In this document: positions 1-6,811 of the stretch, in pieces | Position numbering within the stretch: position 1 is the first letter of the stretch | Layout: each line of letters opens with the position of its first letter | Assembly (NCBI GenBank): GCA_905214855.1 | Contig: CAJMNU010000074.1 | Coordinates: forward strand, 1 to 7,155 | Length of the DNA: 7,155 nt | Origin: an uncultured bacterium | GTDB taxonomy: Bacteria > Bacillota > Clostridia > Lachnospirales > Lachnospiraceae | Direction of reading: 5' to 3' | Position numbers and translations under genes: made by a program | Notes under the pieces: generated by a model | Databases searched by the model: none | What the model was told of the DNA's origin: nothing | The model's input: only the letters and a program-made list of their open reading frames with translations

Positions 1-306
1 TCATCAAAATATAAGTTTTATCCTCATCAGCTGTCAGGTGGAGAACAGCAGAGAGTGGCAATTGCCAGAGCGCTGATCAATCGCCCAGAGGTTTTATTGG
101 CAGATGAGCCAACAGGAAACTTAGATCCGCAGAATTCTGAGGAGATTATGGCTCTTCTGGAGGAGATCAACCGTATGGGAACAACAGTTCTTGTAGTAAC
201 GCATAGCCAAGAAATGGTGGATAAAATGCAGAAAAGAGTGATCACAATGGATAAGGGACGGATTATCAGCGACAAAAAAAGAGGCGGATATATACATGAG
301 AGTTAG
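1..306 (+). CDS. ftsE: Cell division ATP-binding protein FtsE, C-terminal part (5' end outside window)
   Basis: This is the last 101 codons of an ABC ATPase; the Walker A half lies before the window. Visible motifs are the ABC signature LSGGEQQ (fragment residues 11-17), Walker [10 protein letters not shown] with catalytic E36, the D-loop NLD (40-42) and the switch histidine H68 in VVTHSQ. FtsE is the cytoplasmic ATPase of the FtsEX complex, which drives conformational change in FtsX to activate peptidoglycan hydrolases at the division site or along the side wall. The motifs alone would fit any LolD/MacB-type ABC ATPase. The FtsE assignment rests on the short basic tail after the H-loop and on the directly following ftsX, whose start overlaps this gene by 11 nt, implying translational coupling and a 1:1 complex. 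Confidence 0.95.
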   Translation, partial: SSKYKFYPHQLSGGEQQRVAIARALINRPEVLLADEPTGNLDPQNSEEIMALLEEINRMGTTVLVVTHSQEMVDKMQKRVITMDKGRIISDKKRGGYIHES

Positions 307-1204
307 TACGTTTTGGTATTGCCTGAAGCAGGGAATAAAAAATATATGCAGAAATGTGCTGTTTTCTTTAGCGTCAATAGCGACTGTTTCTGCATGTATT
401 TTTTTATTCTGTATGTTTTTCGCAATTATAGTAAATGTAAACCACATTGTGGGACATGTGGAAAGCACTGTGGGGATCACAGTGTTTTTTGATAAAGGTT
501 TAAATGATGAAGAGATCGCCCAAATAGGGGATCAGATCATACAGCGTTCAGAAGTAAAAGAATTGAAATTCACATCCGCACAGGAAGCATGGGAAACCTT
601 TCAGAAAGATTATTTTAAAGGAATGGAAGAATTAGCAGAGGGATTTCAGGATGATAACCCGCTTGCAGATTCTGCATCGTTTGAAGTGTTTTTAAATGAT
701 ATTGAATCACAAAGTGAAATGATAGCTTTTTTACAAGGGCTGGAAGGGGTGCGTAAGGTAACCTACTCCAATGATGTGGCAGAGGGATTGTCCAATTTTA
801 ATCAGCTTTTAGGACTTGTCTCAGTATTGATCATTGGTGTGTTGTTGGCAGTAGCAGTCTTTTTGATCAGCAATACGATTTCTGTAGCCGCATCTTTTAG
901 AAAACAGGAAAATCAGATCATGAAACTGATCGGAGCAACAAATTATATGATTCGCGCGCCATTTGTAGTAGAAGGTATTTTGATCGGTACGATAGGAGCT
1001 TTGCTTCCTGTTGGAGCAATGGTATATCTGTATCAGAATATCACTGCCTATTTTGCGGCAAGGTTTCAGACATTATCTGGTTGGATCGAATTTTTGCCTT
1101 TTGAGGAAATGTATCCTACAATGGCTGGCGTGGCTTTGGCATTAGGAATGGGAATGGGATTTGTAGTCAGCTTCTTTACGATCCGCAAACATTTAAAAGT
1201 ATAG
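296..1204 (+). CDS. ftsX: Cell division protein FtsX, membrane subunit of the FtsEX complex
   Basis: The 302-residue protein has the usual FtsX length and topology. There is a short basic cytoplasmic N-terminus, TM1 at about 22-48, one large extracellular domain at about 50-168, and three more helices at about 170-196, 222-246 and 274-296. After TM2 comes the family's cytoplasmic coupling segment, [20 protein letters not shown] (205-224), which contacts the ATPase. The extracellular domain (with [12 protein letters not shown] and a helical lobe around 96-125) is the part that in this family binds the coiled coil of a hydrolase. The ATG lies inside the end of ftsE and is preceded by GAGGCGG at 281-287 with 8-nt spacing. 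The next gene, 18 nt downstream, encodes just such a coiled-coil hydrolase. Start and identity are both well supported. Confidence 0.97.
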   Translation: MRVSTFWYCLKQGIKNICRNVLFSLASIATVSACIFLFCMFFAIIVNVNHIVGHVESTVGITVFFDKGLNDEEIAQIGDQIIQRSEVKELKFTSAQEAWETFQKDYFKGMEELAEGFQDDNPLADSASFEVFLNDIESQSEMIAFLQGLEGVRKVTYSNDVAEGLSNFNQLLGLVSVLIIGVLLAVAVFLISNTISVAASFRKQENQIMKLIGATNYMIRAPFVVEGILIGTIGALLPVGAMVYLYQNITAYFAARFQTLSGWIEFLPFEEMYPTMAGVALALGMGMGFVVSFFTIRKHLKV

Positions 1205-1208
1205 GAGG
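1203..1208 (+). promoter_or_regulatory. Ribosome binding site AGGAGG of the M23 hydrolase gene
   Basis: A perfect AGGAGG overlaps the ftsX stop codon (1202-1204). It sits 14 nt before the ATG at 1223, which is long. An ATG at 1213 is closer but out of frame, and opens only a 42-codon frame. A second in-frame ATG at 1250 has its own purine-rich site, AGAGGAAAG at 1235-1243. The start therefore stays somewhat uncertain between 1223 and 1250. Confidence 0.6.
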
Positions 1209-1222
1209 CAGAATGTGTCACG

Positions 1223-2551
1223 ATGAGGAGGCGCAGAGGAAAGAAGAATATGTCAGTCTGGCAGCGTGTGCGAAAAGTGTGCATACTCTCCTGTTTGATA
1301 CTTATCTCGACAGGAATGTTGGTTCTGGCAGATGTGTCTAAAAAAGATGTGGAAAATGCGAAGGGGCAGATGTCCGTTTTAGAGCAGGAAAAAAAGAAAG
1401 TAGAGCAAACAATCCAAGATCTGGAGGGATTAAAGGAAGATACAGCAGCATATGTGAAAAAACTGGATGTCAGTTTGCAGTCTTTGGCAGAGGAATTATC
1501 AGATCTGGAAGAAAAGATCGGACTGAAAGAAGGAGAGATCACAAAAACGCAGGAAGAACTGGATGCAGCAAAAGAAACAGAAGCAAAACAGTATGAGGCA
1601 ATGAAACTTCGAATACAGTATATGTATGAGAAAGGAGATACCAGTTTTTTGGAAATTCTTCTGCAGGCAGACAGTATGGCTGATTTTTTGCATCGGGCGG
1701 AATACATTGCTCAAATTTCAGACTATGACAGAAAGCAGCTGAATCTGTATGTGCAGAATAAAGAGGCGATTGCAGAGCATGAAAAACAGCTTGTAGCTGA
1801 AAAAGAGGAGCTTTTGGAGTATCAAGGGGCAACAGAGGCAAAACAGGCTTCCGTTGAGACTTTGATGAATCAAAAAACAGCTGAAATTAAAAGTTATGAG
1901 GCTCGGATCACGGATGCCCAAAAGCAGGCAAGTGAGTACCAGAAGGATATTTTGGCACAGGAGAATGCAATCCAGCAAATGGAGGCACAGATTAAGCGCC
2001 AGGAAGAAGAAGCAAGGAAGAAAGCAGAAGAAGAGGCAAGAAGGAAGGCAGAGGAAGAGAAGAGAAAAAAGGAAGAGGCAGCAAAAGCCAATAAAAAAGA
2101 GGAGACCAGTAAGAATAATACAGATTCGTCTTCGAATAAAACACAGAGCACAGGTAATACTAAATTTATATGGCCCTGTCCGTCCAGCAGGCGGGTTACT
2201 TCTGAATTTGGCGGCAGGGAATCACCGACAGAGGGCGCATCTTCCAATCATCAGGGAATTGATATTGGGGCATCATCGGGAAGTAATATTGTGGCAGCAG
2301 CTTCTGGTACTGTTGTGATATCCACATATAGCTATTCAGCGGGAAATTATGTGATGATCAATCATGGAGGCGGTGTTTACACAGTGTACATGCATTGTTC
2401 TAAATTATTGGCATCTGTGGGAGATACGGTAAAGCAAGGCGAAGTGATTGCAAAAGTGGGTTCTACCGGATATTCTACAGGTCCTCATCTTCATTTTGGC
2501 GTTCGTGTAAATGGAAGTTATGTGAATCCAAGAAAATATGTAAGCCCATAA
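1223..2551 (+). CDS. Secreted coiled-coil peptidoglycan hydrolase with M23 (LytM) domain, EnvC/PcsB-like FtsEX partner
   Basis: The product is 442 residues. A signal peptide has a basic n-region and hydrophobic core 20-35, with a likely cut after A36 (VLA/DVS). A long coiled coil covers about 38-130 and 165-290, interrupted by the segment YMYEKGDTSFLEILLQAD (133-150), typical of the EnvC/PcsB/CwlO-type helical hairpin. A K/E/R/A-rich stretch (255-292) and a Ser/Thr/Asn linker (295-313) lead to the M23 domain (about 315-442). Its zinc ligands H343, D347 (HxxxD) and H424 and its catalytic H391 and H422 (HLH) are all present. An active peptidase cutting peptide cross-links outside the cell is therefore expected, unlike EnvC, whose LytM domain is degenerate. 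Position 18 nt after ftsX makes it the likely FtsX-activated hydrolase. Start at 1250 (residue 10) is an alternative that keeps a full signal peptide. Confidence 0.9.
   Translation: MRRRRGKKNMSVWQRVRKVCILSCLILISTGMLVLADVSKKDVENAKGQMSVLEQEKKKVEQTIQDLEGLKEDTAAYVKKLDVSLQSLAEELSDLEEKIGLKEGEITKTQEELDAAKETEAKQYEAMKLRIQYMYEKGDTSFLEILLQADSMADFLHRAEYIAQISDYDRKQLNLYVQNKEAIAEHEKQLVAEKEELLEYQGATEAKQASVETLMNQKTAEIKSYEARITDAQKQASEYQKDILAQENAIQQMEAQIKRQEEEARKKAEEEARRKAEEEKRKKEEAAKANKKEETSKNNTDSSSNKTQSTGNTKFIWPCPSSRRVTSEFGGRESPTEGASSNHQGIDIGASSGSNIVAAASGTVVISTYSYSAGNYVMINHGGGVYTVYMHCSKLLASVGDTVKQGEVIAKVGSTGYSTGPHLHFGVRVNGSYVNPRKYVSP
2009..2056 (+). repeat. Two imperfect 24-nt tandem repeats inside the M23 hydrolase gene
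   Basis: The two units encode EARKKAEE and EARRKAEE (residues 263-278), and a third, more diverged unit, EKRKKEEA, follows. They form a highly charged helical segment between the coiled coil and the Ser/Thr linker. Such tracts can lengthen or shorten by slippage, changing the reach of the catalytic domain. The repeat is seen directly; the spacer role is inferred. Confidence 0.7.
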
Positions 2552-2561
2552 GAGGGGAGAT

Positions 2562-2567
2562 AGGAGA
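2562..2567 (+). promoter_or_regulatory. Ribosome binding site AGGAGA fixing the TTG start of the S41 protease gene
   Basis: AGGAGA stands 6 nt before TTG at 2574, in the 22-nt gap after the hydrolase stop. The next in-frame ATG (2622) has only a weak AAGG upstream, so TTG is the better start. Confidence 0.75.
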
Positions 2568-2573
2568 TCTATT

Positions 2574-4076
2574 TTGAAGAATTTAGATCGTACTAATAAA
2601 GGTGACAATATCAAGGATGATATGAGCAAAAGTATAGATGGAAGTAAGAGGAATGATATGAATGGCAATGCAGATGACAGTGTAAAGAGTGATGAAATGA
2701 TAAAAAATAACGAAAATCAGGGAGAAAGCCAAGAGAGAGAACAGGGCAGTATGCAGCCAGTTGAAGAAGTTAAAAAGACAAAAAAATCTCACAATTCATT
2801 TGGAAAAGGAATGTTCGTTGGGATATTTTCTACTATCATATTGTTAGCTGTGATCATTGCTGTTTCTACTGGCATGATGATGGTAAACAGTTCTTCTGGA
2901 ACAGGGAATGAGAACACAGAGGGATTTCATCTTTCCAGAATTATGCAAAAGTCCCAGTATATCCAGAGTATCATAGAAAAATATTTTTATTTTGATGAAG
3001 ACTTTGATGCAGTGGAACAGGGAATGTATACTGGGCTGGTAGATGGATTGGGTGATCCATATGCTGCATATTACACAAAAGAAGAACTGGATTCTGTGAT
3101 GGAAGAAACAGAAGGTGTGTATTGTGGAATTGGAGCAGCAGTCAGTCAAAATCTGAAGACAGGTGTGATCACCATTCTTCGTGTATATGAAGGTTCTCCG
3201 GCAGAGGAAGCTGGATTGATGGCAGGAGATATTCTCTATAAAGTAGATGGAATTGAGGCAACAGGACAGGATCTGGATCTTTTGGTCAGCCAGCATGTCA
3301 GAGGAGAAGAGGGAACTTCTGTAGAAATTGAAGTATACCGCCAGTCAATAGATGAATATGTAACGGCAACTCCAATACGTCGTCAGGTAGAGACTCCTAC
3401 TGTAGAACATGAGATGATAGAAGAGGAGACTGGATATGTTTTAGTTACCAGTTTTGAAAATATTACCGATAAACAGTTTAGAGCAGCGATTGAAGATCTT
3501 GAGAGTCAGGGAATGAAGAGATTGGTGATTGATCTTCGCAATAATCCAGGAGGCACTCTGGATGCCGCAATAGGAATGATGAGCTATGTTCTTCCAGATG
3601 GTTTGTTGTTCTATGATGAAGATAAAAATGGCAATGGAACGAAGTTTGTCTCTGAGGATGGAATAGTGTGGAAGATTTCTTATACCAGTGAGAATGATGA
3701 GACATCAAAACAAGAATTTTTGGAAGATACTCATGAACTGGATATTCCAATGGTTGTTTTGGTCAATGAAAACTCTGCAAGTGCAGCAGAAGCGTTCACA
3801 AGTGCTCTGCGTGATTTTGACTGGGCATCTGTAGTAGGTACGACAACTTTTGGAAAAGGAATTGTGCAGACATTGATTCCTTTGGGAGATGGATCAGCAG
3901 TGAAATTGACAACATCTCATTACTTTACAAAGAGTGGATATGATATCCATAAACAGGGACTTACACCAGACGTGGAAGTGGAACTTTCAGAGGAAGTGAT
4001 CAAAAAGGGAGTATTTACAAAGGAAGAAGACAATCAGATCCAAAAGGCACTGGAGGTTGTCAAGACATTGGAATAA
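2574..4076 (+). CDS. ctpB: Carboxy-terminal processing protease, S41 family (CtpB-like), membrane anchored, with PDZ domain
   Basis: The product is 500 residues and starts with TTG. It has a hydrophilic, charged N-terminal tail (1-78), a single transmembrane anchor (about 79-103) preceded by a Lys-rich stretch that suggests the tail is cytoplasmic, and an extracytoplasmic region. A helical part (about 118-175) precedes a PDZ domain (about 181-260, with GVYCGIGA and SPAEEAGLMAGD). The S41 protease core (about 285-470) has NNPGG (323-327), SASAAEAF with nucleophile S403, and TTFGKGIVQ with general base K428 and Q432. The S-K spacing of 25 and K-Q spacing of 4 match the Ser-Lys-Gln triad of Bacillus CtpB, so it should be active. 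CtpB-type enzymes trim or degrade envelope proteins; in Bacillus CtpB acts on a sporulation signalling complex. Here it is the last gene of the ftsEX-hydrolase operon. Its substrate cannot be read from sequence. Confidence 0.93.
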   Translation: MKNLDRTNKGDNIKDDMSKSIDGSKRNDMNGNADDSVKSDEMIKNNENQGESQEREQGSMQPVEEVKKTKKSHNSFGKGMFVGIFSTIILLAVIIAVSTGMMMVNSSSGTGNENTEGFHLSRIMQKSQYIQSIIEKYFYFDEDFDAVEQGMYTGLVDGLGDPYAAYYTKEELDSVMEETEGVYCGIGAAVSQNLKTGVITILRVYEGSPAEEAGLMAGDILYKVDGIEATGQDLDLLVSQHVRGEEGTSVEIEVYRQSIDEYVTATPIRRQVETPTVEHEMIEEETGYVLVTSFENITDKQFRAAIEDLESQGMKRLVIDLRNNPGGTLDAAIGMMSYVLPDGLLFYDEDKNGNGTKFVSEDGIVWKISYTSENDETSKQEFLEDTHELDIPMVVLVNENSASAAEAFTSALRDFDWASVVGTTTFGKGIVQTLIPLGDGSAVKLTTSHYFTKSGYDIHKQGLTPDVEVELSEEVIKKGVFTKEEDNQIQKALEVVKTLE

Positions 4077-4178
4077 TATGTCAGAACATGAATTTACCAT
4101 TATTGAAAGGCAATAGATTTTTAGATTTATGGGATTCCATGAAATTAAAAAAGATAACAAAAGAATATTCAAATAAGA

Positions 4179-4227
4179 AAAGACTGGCTGGGCATCGAGA
4201 AAAGAAAACGATTGTTCGCCAGTCTTT
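4179..4227 (+). promoter_or_regulatory. Stem-loop in the leader of the MATE gene
   Basis: AAAGACTGGC (4179-4188) and GCCAGTCTTT (4218-4227) form a perfect 10-bp stem around a 29-nt A-rich loop, within which ATCG and CGAT can add four pairs. The stem ends 6 nt before the AGGAGG of the next gene. It is followed by TTTCAAC rather than a U-run, so it is a poor intrinsic terminator for the upstream operon. A translational control element, attenuator or operator-like inverted repeat is possible. No known riboswitch class was recognised. The rest of the 170-nt gap shows only weak promoter-like matches, for example TTGAAA at 4103-4108 without a good -10. Confidence 0.5.
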
Positions 4228-4233
4228 CAACAG

Positions 4234-4239
4234 AGGAGG
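4234..4239 (+). promoter_or_regulatory. Ribosome binding site AGGAGG deciding the TTG start of the MATE gene
   Basis: A perfect AGGAGG lies 7 nt before TTG at 4247. It decides against the ATG at 4088, which has no comparable site and would add 53 residues unlike any MATE N-terminus. Confidence 0.8.
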
Positions 4240-4246
4240 AAACGTT

Positions 4247-5608
4247 TTGAAAGACAACAGACAATTATTTGAAGAAGCACCTGTCTCCAAAGCAGTAGCT
4301 GTCATGGCTATACCAACCATGATTTCTATGTTGGTTGTAGTTATCTACAATATGGCAGATACATTTTTTATCGGACAGACAGGAGATCCGATGAAGGTGG
4401 CAGCGGTATCCTTGGCGACACCTGTATTCATGGTATTTATGGCACTGGGCAATCTTTTTGGAATTGGTGGAAGTTCTGCGATCTCTCGTGCATTGGGAGA
4501 AAGAAAACATGAACGTGCCAGACAAATTTCAGCGTTTTGTTGCTATGGTTCTATTGGTTTAGGAGTCATTATAGCAGCATTGTTTTTGATTGGTATGAAT
4601 GGAATCCTGAAAATGATTGGTGCTAGTCCTAATACGATCGAATATGCAAGAGATTATCTAACCTATATTGCATTTGGCGGTCCATTTATCATGTTTGGAA
4701 CTGCGTTTGGTAATATTTTGCGTGGTGAAGGAGCATCAAAAGAATCTATGATCGGCAATATGATCGGAACGATCACAAATATTGTTTTAGATCCCATCAT
4801 GATCTTGATGCTGGATTGGGGAGTGACTGGAGCAGCAGTTGCGACAGTCATTGGAAATATGGCGGCAAGTGCATATTATGTACAATATTTTTTGAGAAAA
4901 AAATCCAGTCTCTCTATTCACTTGAAAGATTTTCGTATGGGAGATAAGATTGCGTCAAGTGTGACTTCAATCGGCATTCCGGCATCTTTAAATAATATTT
5001 TAATGAGTGCGGCAAATATTGTATTAAATCAGGTGCTGGTCAGCTATGGTGATACACCAGTTGCAGCGATGGGAGTGGCAAGTAAGACAAATATGTTAGT
5101 AGTGCTGCTTCAGATCGGACTATGTGCGGGAATTCAGCCGTTGATTGGATATAATTATGGAGCAAGAAATAAAAAAAGGCTGATGCAGGTCTTTCGATTT
5201 ACTGGTATGTGTGCAGTAGTGATGGGTACAGTATTGACGATCATTATGGTGATTGCCAGAAGACCGATCATTGAACTGTTTATCAATGATCCAGATGTAG
5301 TAGCATATGGTATTCAGATGATGATAGCACTTCAGATTTCAGGACCAGTGATTGGAATCCTTTTCCTGTGTATTAATACAATTCAGGGAATGGGAAAAGC
5401 GATCCCGTCACTTGTACTTACCATCTGTCGTCAGGGATTGGTTTTTATTCCAATGATTTTCCTGTTAAATGCTTTGTTTGGTCTGGAAGGCGTTATTTAT
5501 GCACAGACAGTGGCAGATTTTATTTCTATTTTATTGGCTGTTATGATCTGTCTGGGAATCTTTAAGAAGATGGAACATAGAGAAACAGAAATGCAGTTCA
5601 ATGATTAA
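4247..5608 (+). CDS. MATE family efflux transporter
   Basis: Starting at TTG the protein has 453 residues, the usual MATE length. It consists of about twelve hydrophobic helices arranged as two similar halves. Family signatures are YNMADTFFIG (34-43), ILRGEGASKES followed by NIVLDPIMI (157-186), GVTGAAVATVIG in the first half, and IQPLIGYNYGARNKKR (296-311) and QGMGKAIPS (380-388) in the second half. MATE proteins export cationic drugs, toxins or metabolites in exchange for Na+ or H+; substrate and ion cannot be told from these motifs. The frame is open back to an ATG at 4088, but that extension runs through the leader hairpin and is polar and unlike the family. No regulator gene is adjacent. 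The gene may have its own promoter in the 170-nt leader or be read through from the cell-wall operon. A strong hairpin follows the stop codon by 61 nt. Confidence 0.93.
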   Translation: MKDNRQLFEEAPVSKAVAVMAIPTMISMLVVVIYNMADTFFIGQTGDPMKVAAVSLATPVFMVFMALGNLFGIGGSSAISRALGERKHERARQISAFCCYGSIGLGVIIAALFLIGMNGILKMIGASPNTIEYARDYLTYIAFGGPFIMFGTAFGNILRGEGASKESMIGNMIGTITNIVLDPIMILMLDWGVTGAAVATVIGNMAASAYYVQYFLRKKSSLSIHLKDFRMGDKIASSVTSIGIPASLNNILMSAANIVLNQVLVSYGDTPVAAMGVASKTNMLVVLLQIGLCAGIQPLIGYNYGARNKKRLMQVFRFTGMCAVVMGTVLTIIMVIARRPIIELFINDPDVVAYGIQMMIALQISGPVIGILFLCINTIQGMGKAIPSLVLTICRQGLVFIPMIFLLNALFGLEGVIYAQTVADFISILLAVMICLGIFKKMEHRETEMQFND

Positions 5609-5669
5609 AAGGCAAAAAGATATATAGGAAAAGAAGAACGAGAACAAATAGACAGGTAAAAAGAAAACG

Positions 5670-5714
5670 AACAGAGGGATTTGGTACATGGGTTTCTGCC
5701 AAAATCCCTCTGTT
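5670..5714. terminator. Bidirectional intrinsic terminator between convergent genes
   Basis: AACAGAGGGATTT (5670-5682) pairs perfectly with AAATCCCTCTGTT (5702-5714), 13 bp; GG/CC inside can extend it past one bulged A. On the plus strand it follows the MATE stop and has only a short TTT tail. On the minus strand it follows the aldolase-like gene by about 30 nt and is trailed by CGTTTTCTTTTT, a good U-rich tail. It therefore serves the minus-strand gene best and probably the MATE gene too. Confidence 0.8.
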
Positions 5715-5744
5715 TGCTATAAAATGTGAAAAGGGTATCCTATT

Positions 5745-6782
5745 CTACCGTGTTTTTGTAGTGAGGGAAGAGAGGGTTTTTAAAAAATCAGTGACAGCTG
5801 TTTCTCTGGTCGCCCATGAAGTCACAAGACGAATGCTGCTGTGTGAGTCATCTTCCCGTGTGTTAGATGAAAATAGGAATTCGTGGGAGAGTGCTTCAAT
5901 TACAGAATCCGGAAAAATAGGAAATAGCTGGTTACTATAAGAATCGGATACAAAAGAATATCCAAGAGATTCGATTCCATGCTTCAGTTTTGCAGCCATC
6001 TGATTGGCATGTTCAGCGAGCTCCCAATATAATCCGTCTGAGAATAAAGTTTCAAACTGAATTCCTAAAAGCCAGCCTTTTGCTAACATAGCACCATGCT
6101 GTTTGATCAGAAAACGGAAATCTGTTTTTAATTCAGGGTTCAGGATCACAAGAGCTTCTCCAAACAAAGCACCATTTTTTGTTCCTCCAATATAAAAGAT
6201 ATCTGTAAGGTTTGCAATATCTTCCAATGTGAGATCATTGATAGGACTTGTGAGGGCAGCTCCAAGGCGAGCGCCATCCAGAAACAGATAAAGTCCATGT
6301 TGCCTGCATGTGCGGGATAATTCCTGAAGTTCCGCTTTTGAATATTGAGTTCCGATTTCTGTAGTATTGGAGATGTAAGCCATACGTGGCTGTACCATAT
6401 GTTCATCTGTATGATGTGCCAGAACTTGCAAGATCATAGCTGGGGTCAGTTTTCCATCAGGACTGTCCACAGCGAGAACTTTGTGACCGGTAGCTTCGAT
6501 GGCTCCGGTTTCATGGACATTGATATGACCAGTAGAAGCACAGATCACAGCTTGGTGAGGTCTTAATGCAGCATCAATGACAAGGGCATTGGTTTGTGTA
6601 CCGCCAACTAGGCAGTGGATATCAGCATCTTCCCGACCGATTGCCGCTTTCATGAGAGAGATGGCATGACTGGTATGGGAATCCAGACTGTAGCCTATAT
6701 TTTGTTCCAAGTTTGTCTGCATCAGAGCTTCCAAGATGCGTGGATGAGTGCCTTCACTGTAATCATTGTTAAAACTGTACAT
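5745..6782 (-). CDS. PLP-dependent threonine aldolase family enzyme (beta-eliminating lyase fold)
   Basis: The 345-residue protein has the fold-type I layout of low-specificity L-threonine aldolase (LtaE). The N-terminal NNDYSEGTHP corresponds to LtaE's RSDTVT region. LVGGTQTN (58-65) is the cofactor phosphate region, H86 in TGHINVHETGA is the ring-stacking histidine, DGARLG (169-174) supplies the Asp to the pyridine nitrogen, K202 in GGTKNG is the Schiff-base lysine, and R318 in SIRLVTSW should bind the substrate carboxylate. It probably cleaves or rearranges a beta-hydroxy amino acid such as threonine, but LtaE's ENTH histidine is replaced here (SNTTEIG, T141), so specificity is open. The start ATG has AAAGGA about 10 nt upstream on the minus strand. 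It lies 102 nt after the PLD-like gene in the same direction and ends at a clear terminator. Confidence 0.88.
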   Translation of the reverse strand: MYSFNNDYSEGTHPRILEALMQTNLEQNIGYSLDSHTSHAISLMKAAIGREDADIHCLVGGTQTNALVIDAALRPHQAVICASTGHINVHETGAIEATGHKVLAVDSPDGKLTPAMILQVLAHHTDEHMVQPRMAYISNTTEIGTQYSKAELQELSRTCRQHGLYLFLDGARLGAALTSPINDLTLEDIANLTDIFYIGGTKNGALFGEALVILNPELKTDFRFLIKQHGAMLAKGWLLGIQFETLFSDGLYWELAEHANQMAAKLKHGIESLGYSFVSDSYSNQLFPIFPDSVIEALSHEFLFSSNTREDDSHSSIRLVTSWATRETAVTDFLKTLSSLTTKTR

Positions 6783-6811
6783 AAGATAGGTTTCCTTTCT
6801 TGGCTGAATTT

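Noticed and set aside
1066..1707. Minus-strand 213-codon open frame opposite ftsX and the hydrolase gene
   Set aside because: It is antisense to two well-supported genes. Its Ser/Phe/Cys-rich composition is what the complement of Glu/Lys-rich coding DNA gives.
1896..2318. Plus-strand 140-codon open frame overlapping the M23 hydrolase gene
   Set aside because: It is a frame-shifted reading of the purine-rich repeat region, giving a K/R/Q-rich low-complexity product with no convincing ribosome binding site.
2844..3296. Minus-strand 150-codon open frame opposite the S41 protease
   Set aside because: The composition is rich in Cys, His, Ile and Ser with no domain, and it is fully antisense to conserved PDZ and anchor coding sequence.
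4078..4176. Short frame after the protease stop, beginning MSEHEFTIIERQ, with an in-frame TAG at 4114-4116 and a second piece to 4176
   Set aside because: It was considered as a leader peptide or the remnant of a regulator gene. There is no good ribosome binding site and no recognisable similarity, and twelve codons are too few to judge.
4179..4227. Leader hairpin as intrinsic terminator of the ftsEX operon
   Set aside because: The 29-nt loop is long and only TTT then CAAC follows the stem, so it does not meet the usual terminator pattern.
4179..4240. Guanidine-type riboswitch before the MATE gene
   Set aside because: The paired ACGR-loop hairpins or other class-defining conserved segments are not visible in the 170-nt leader.
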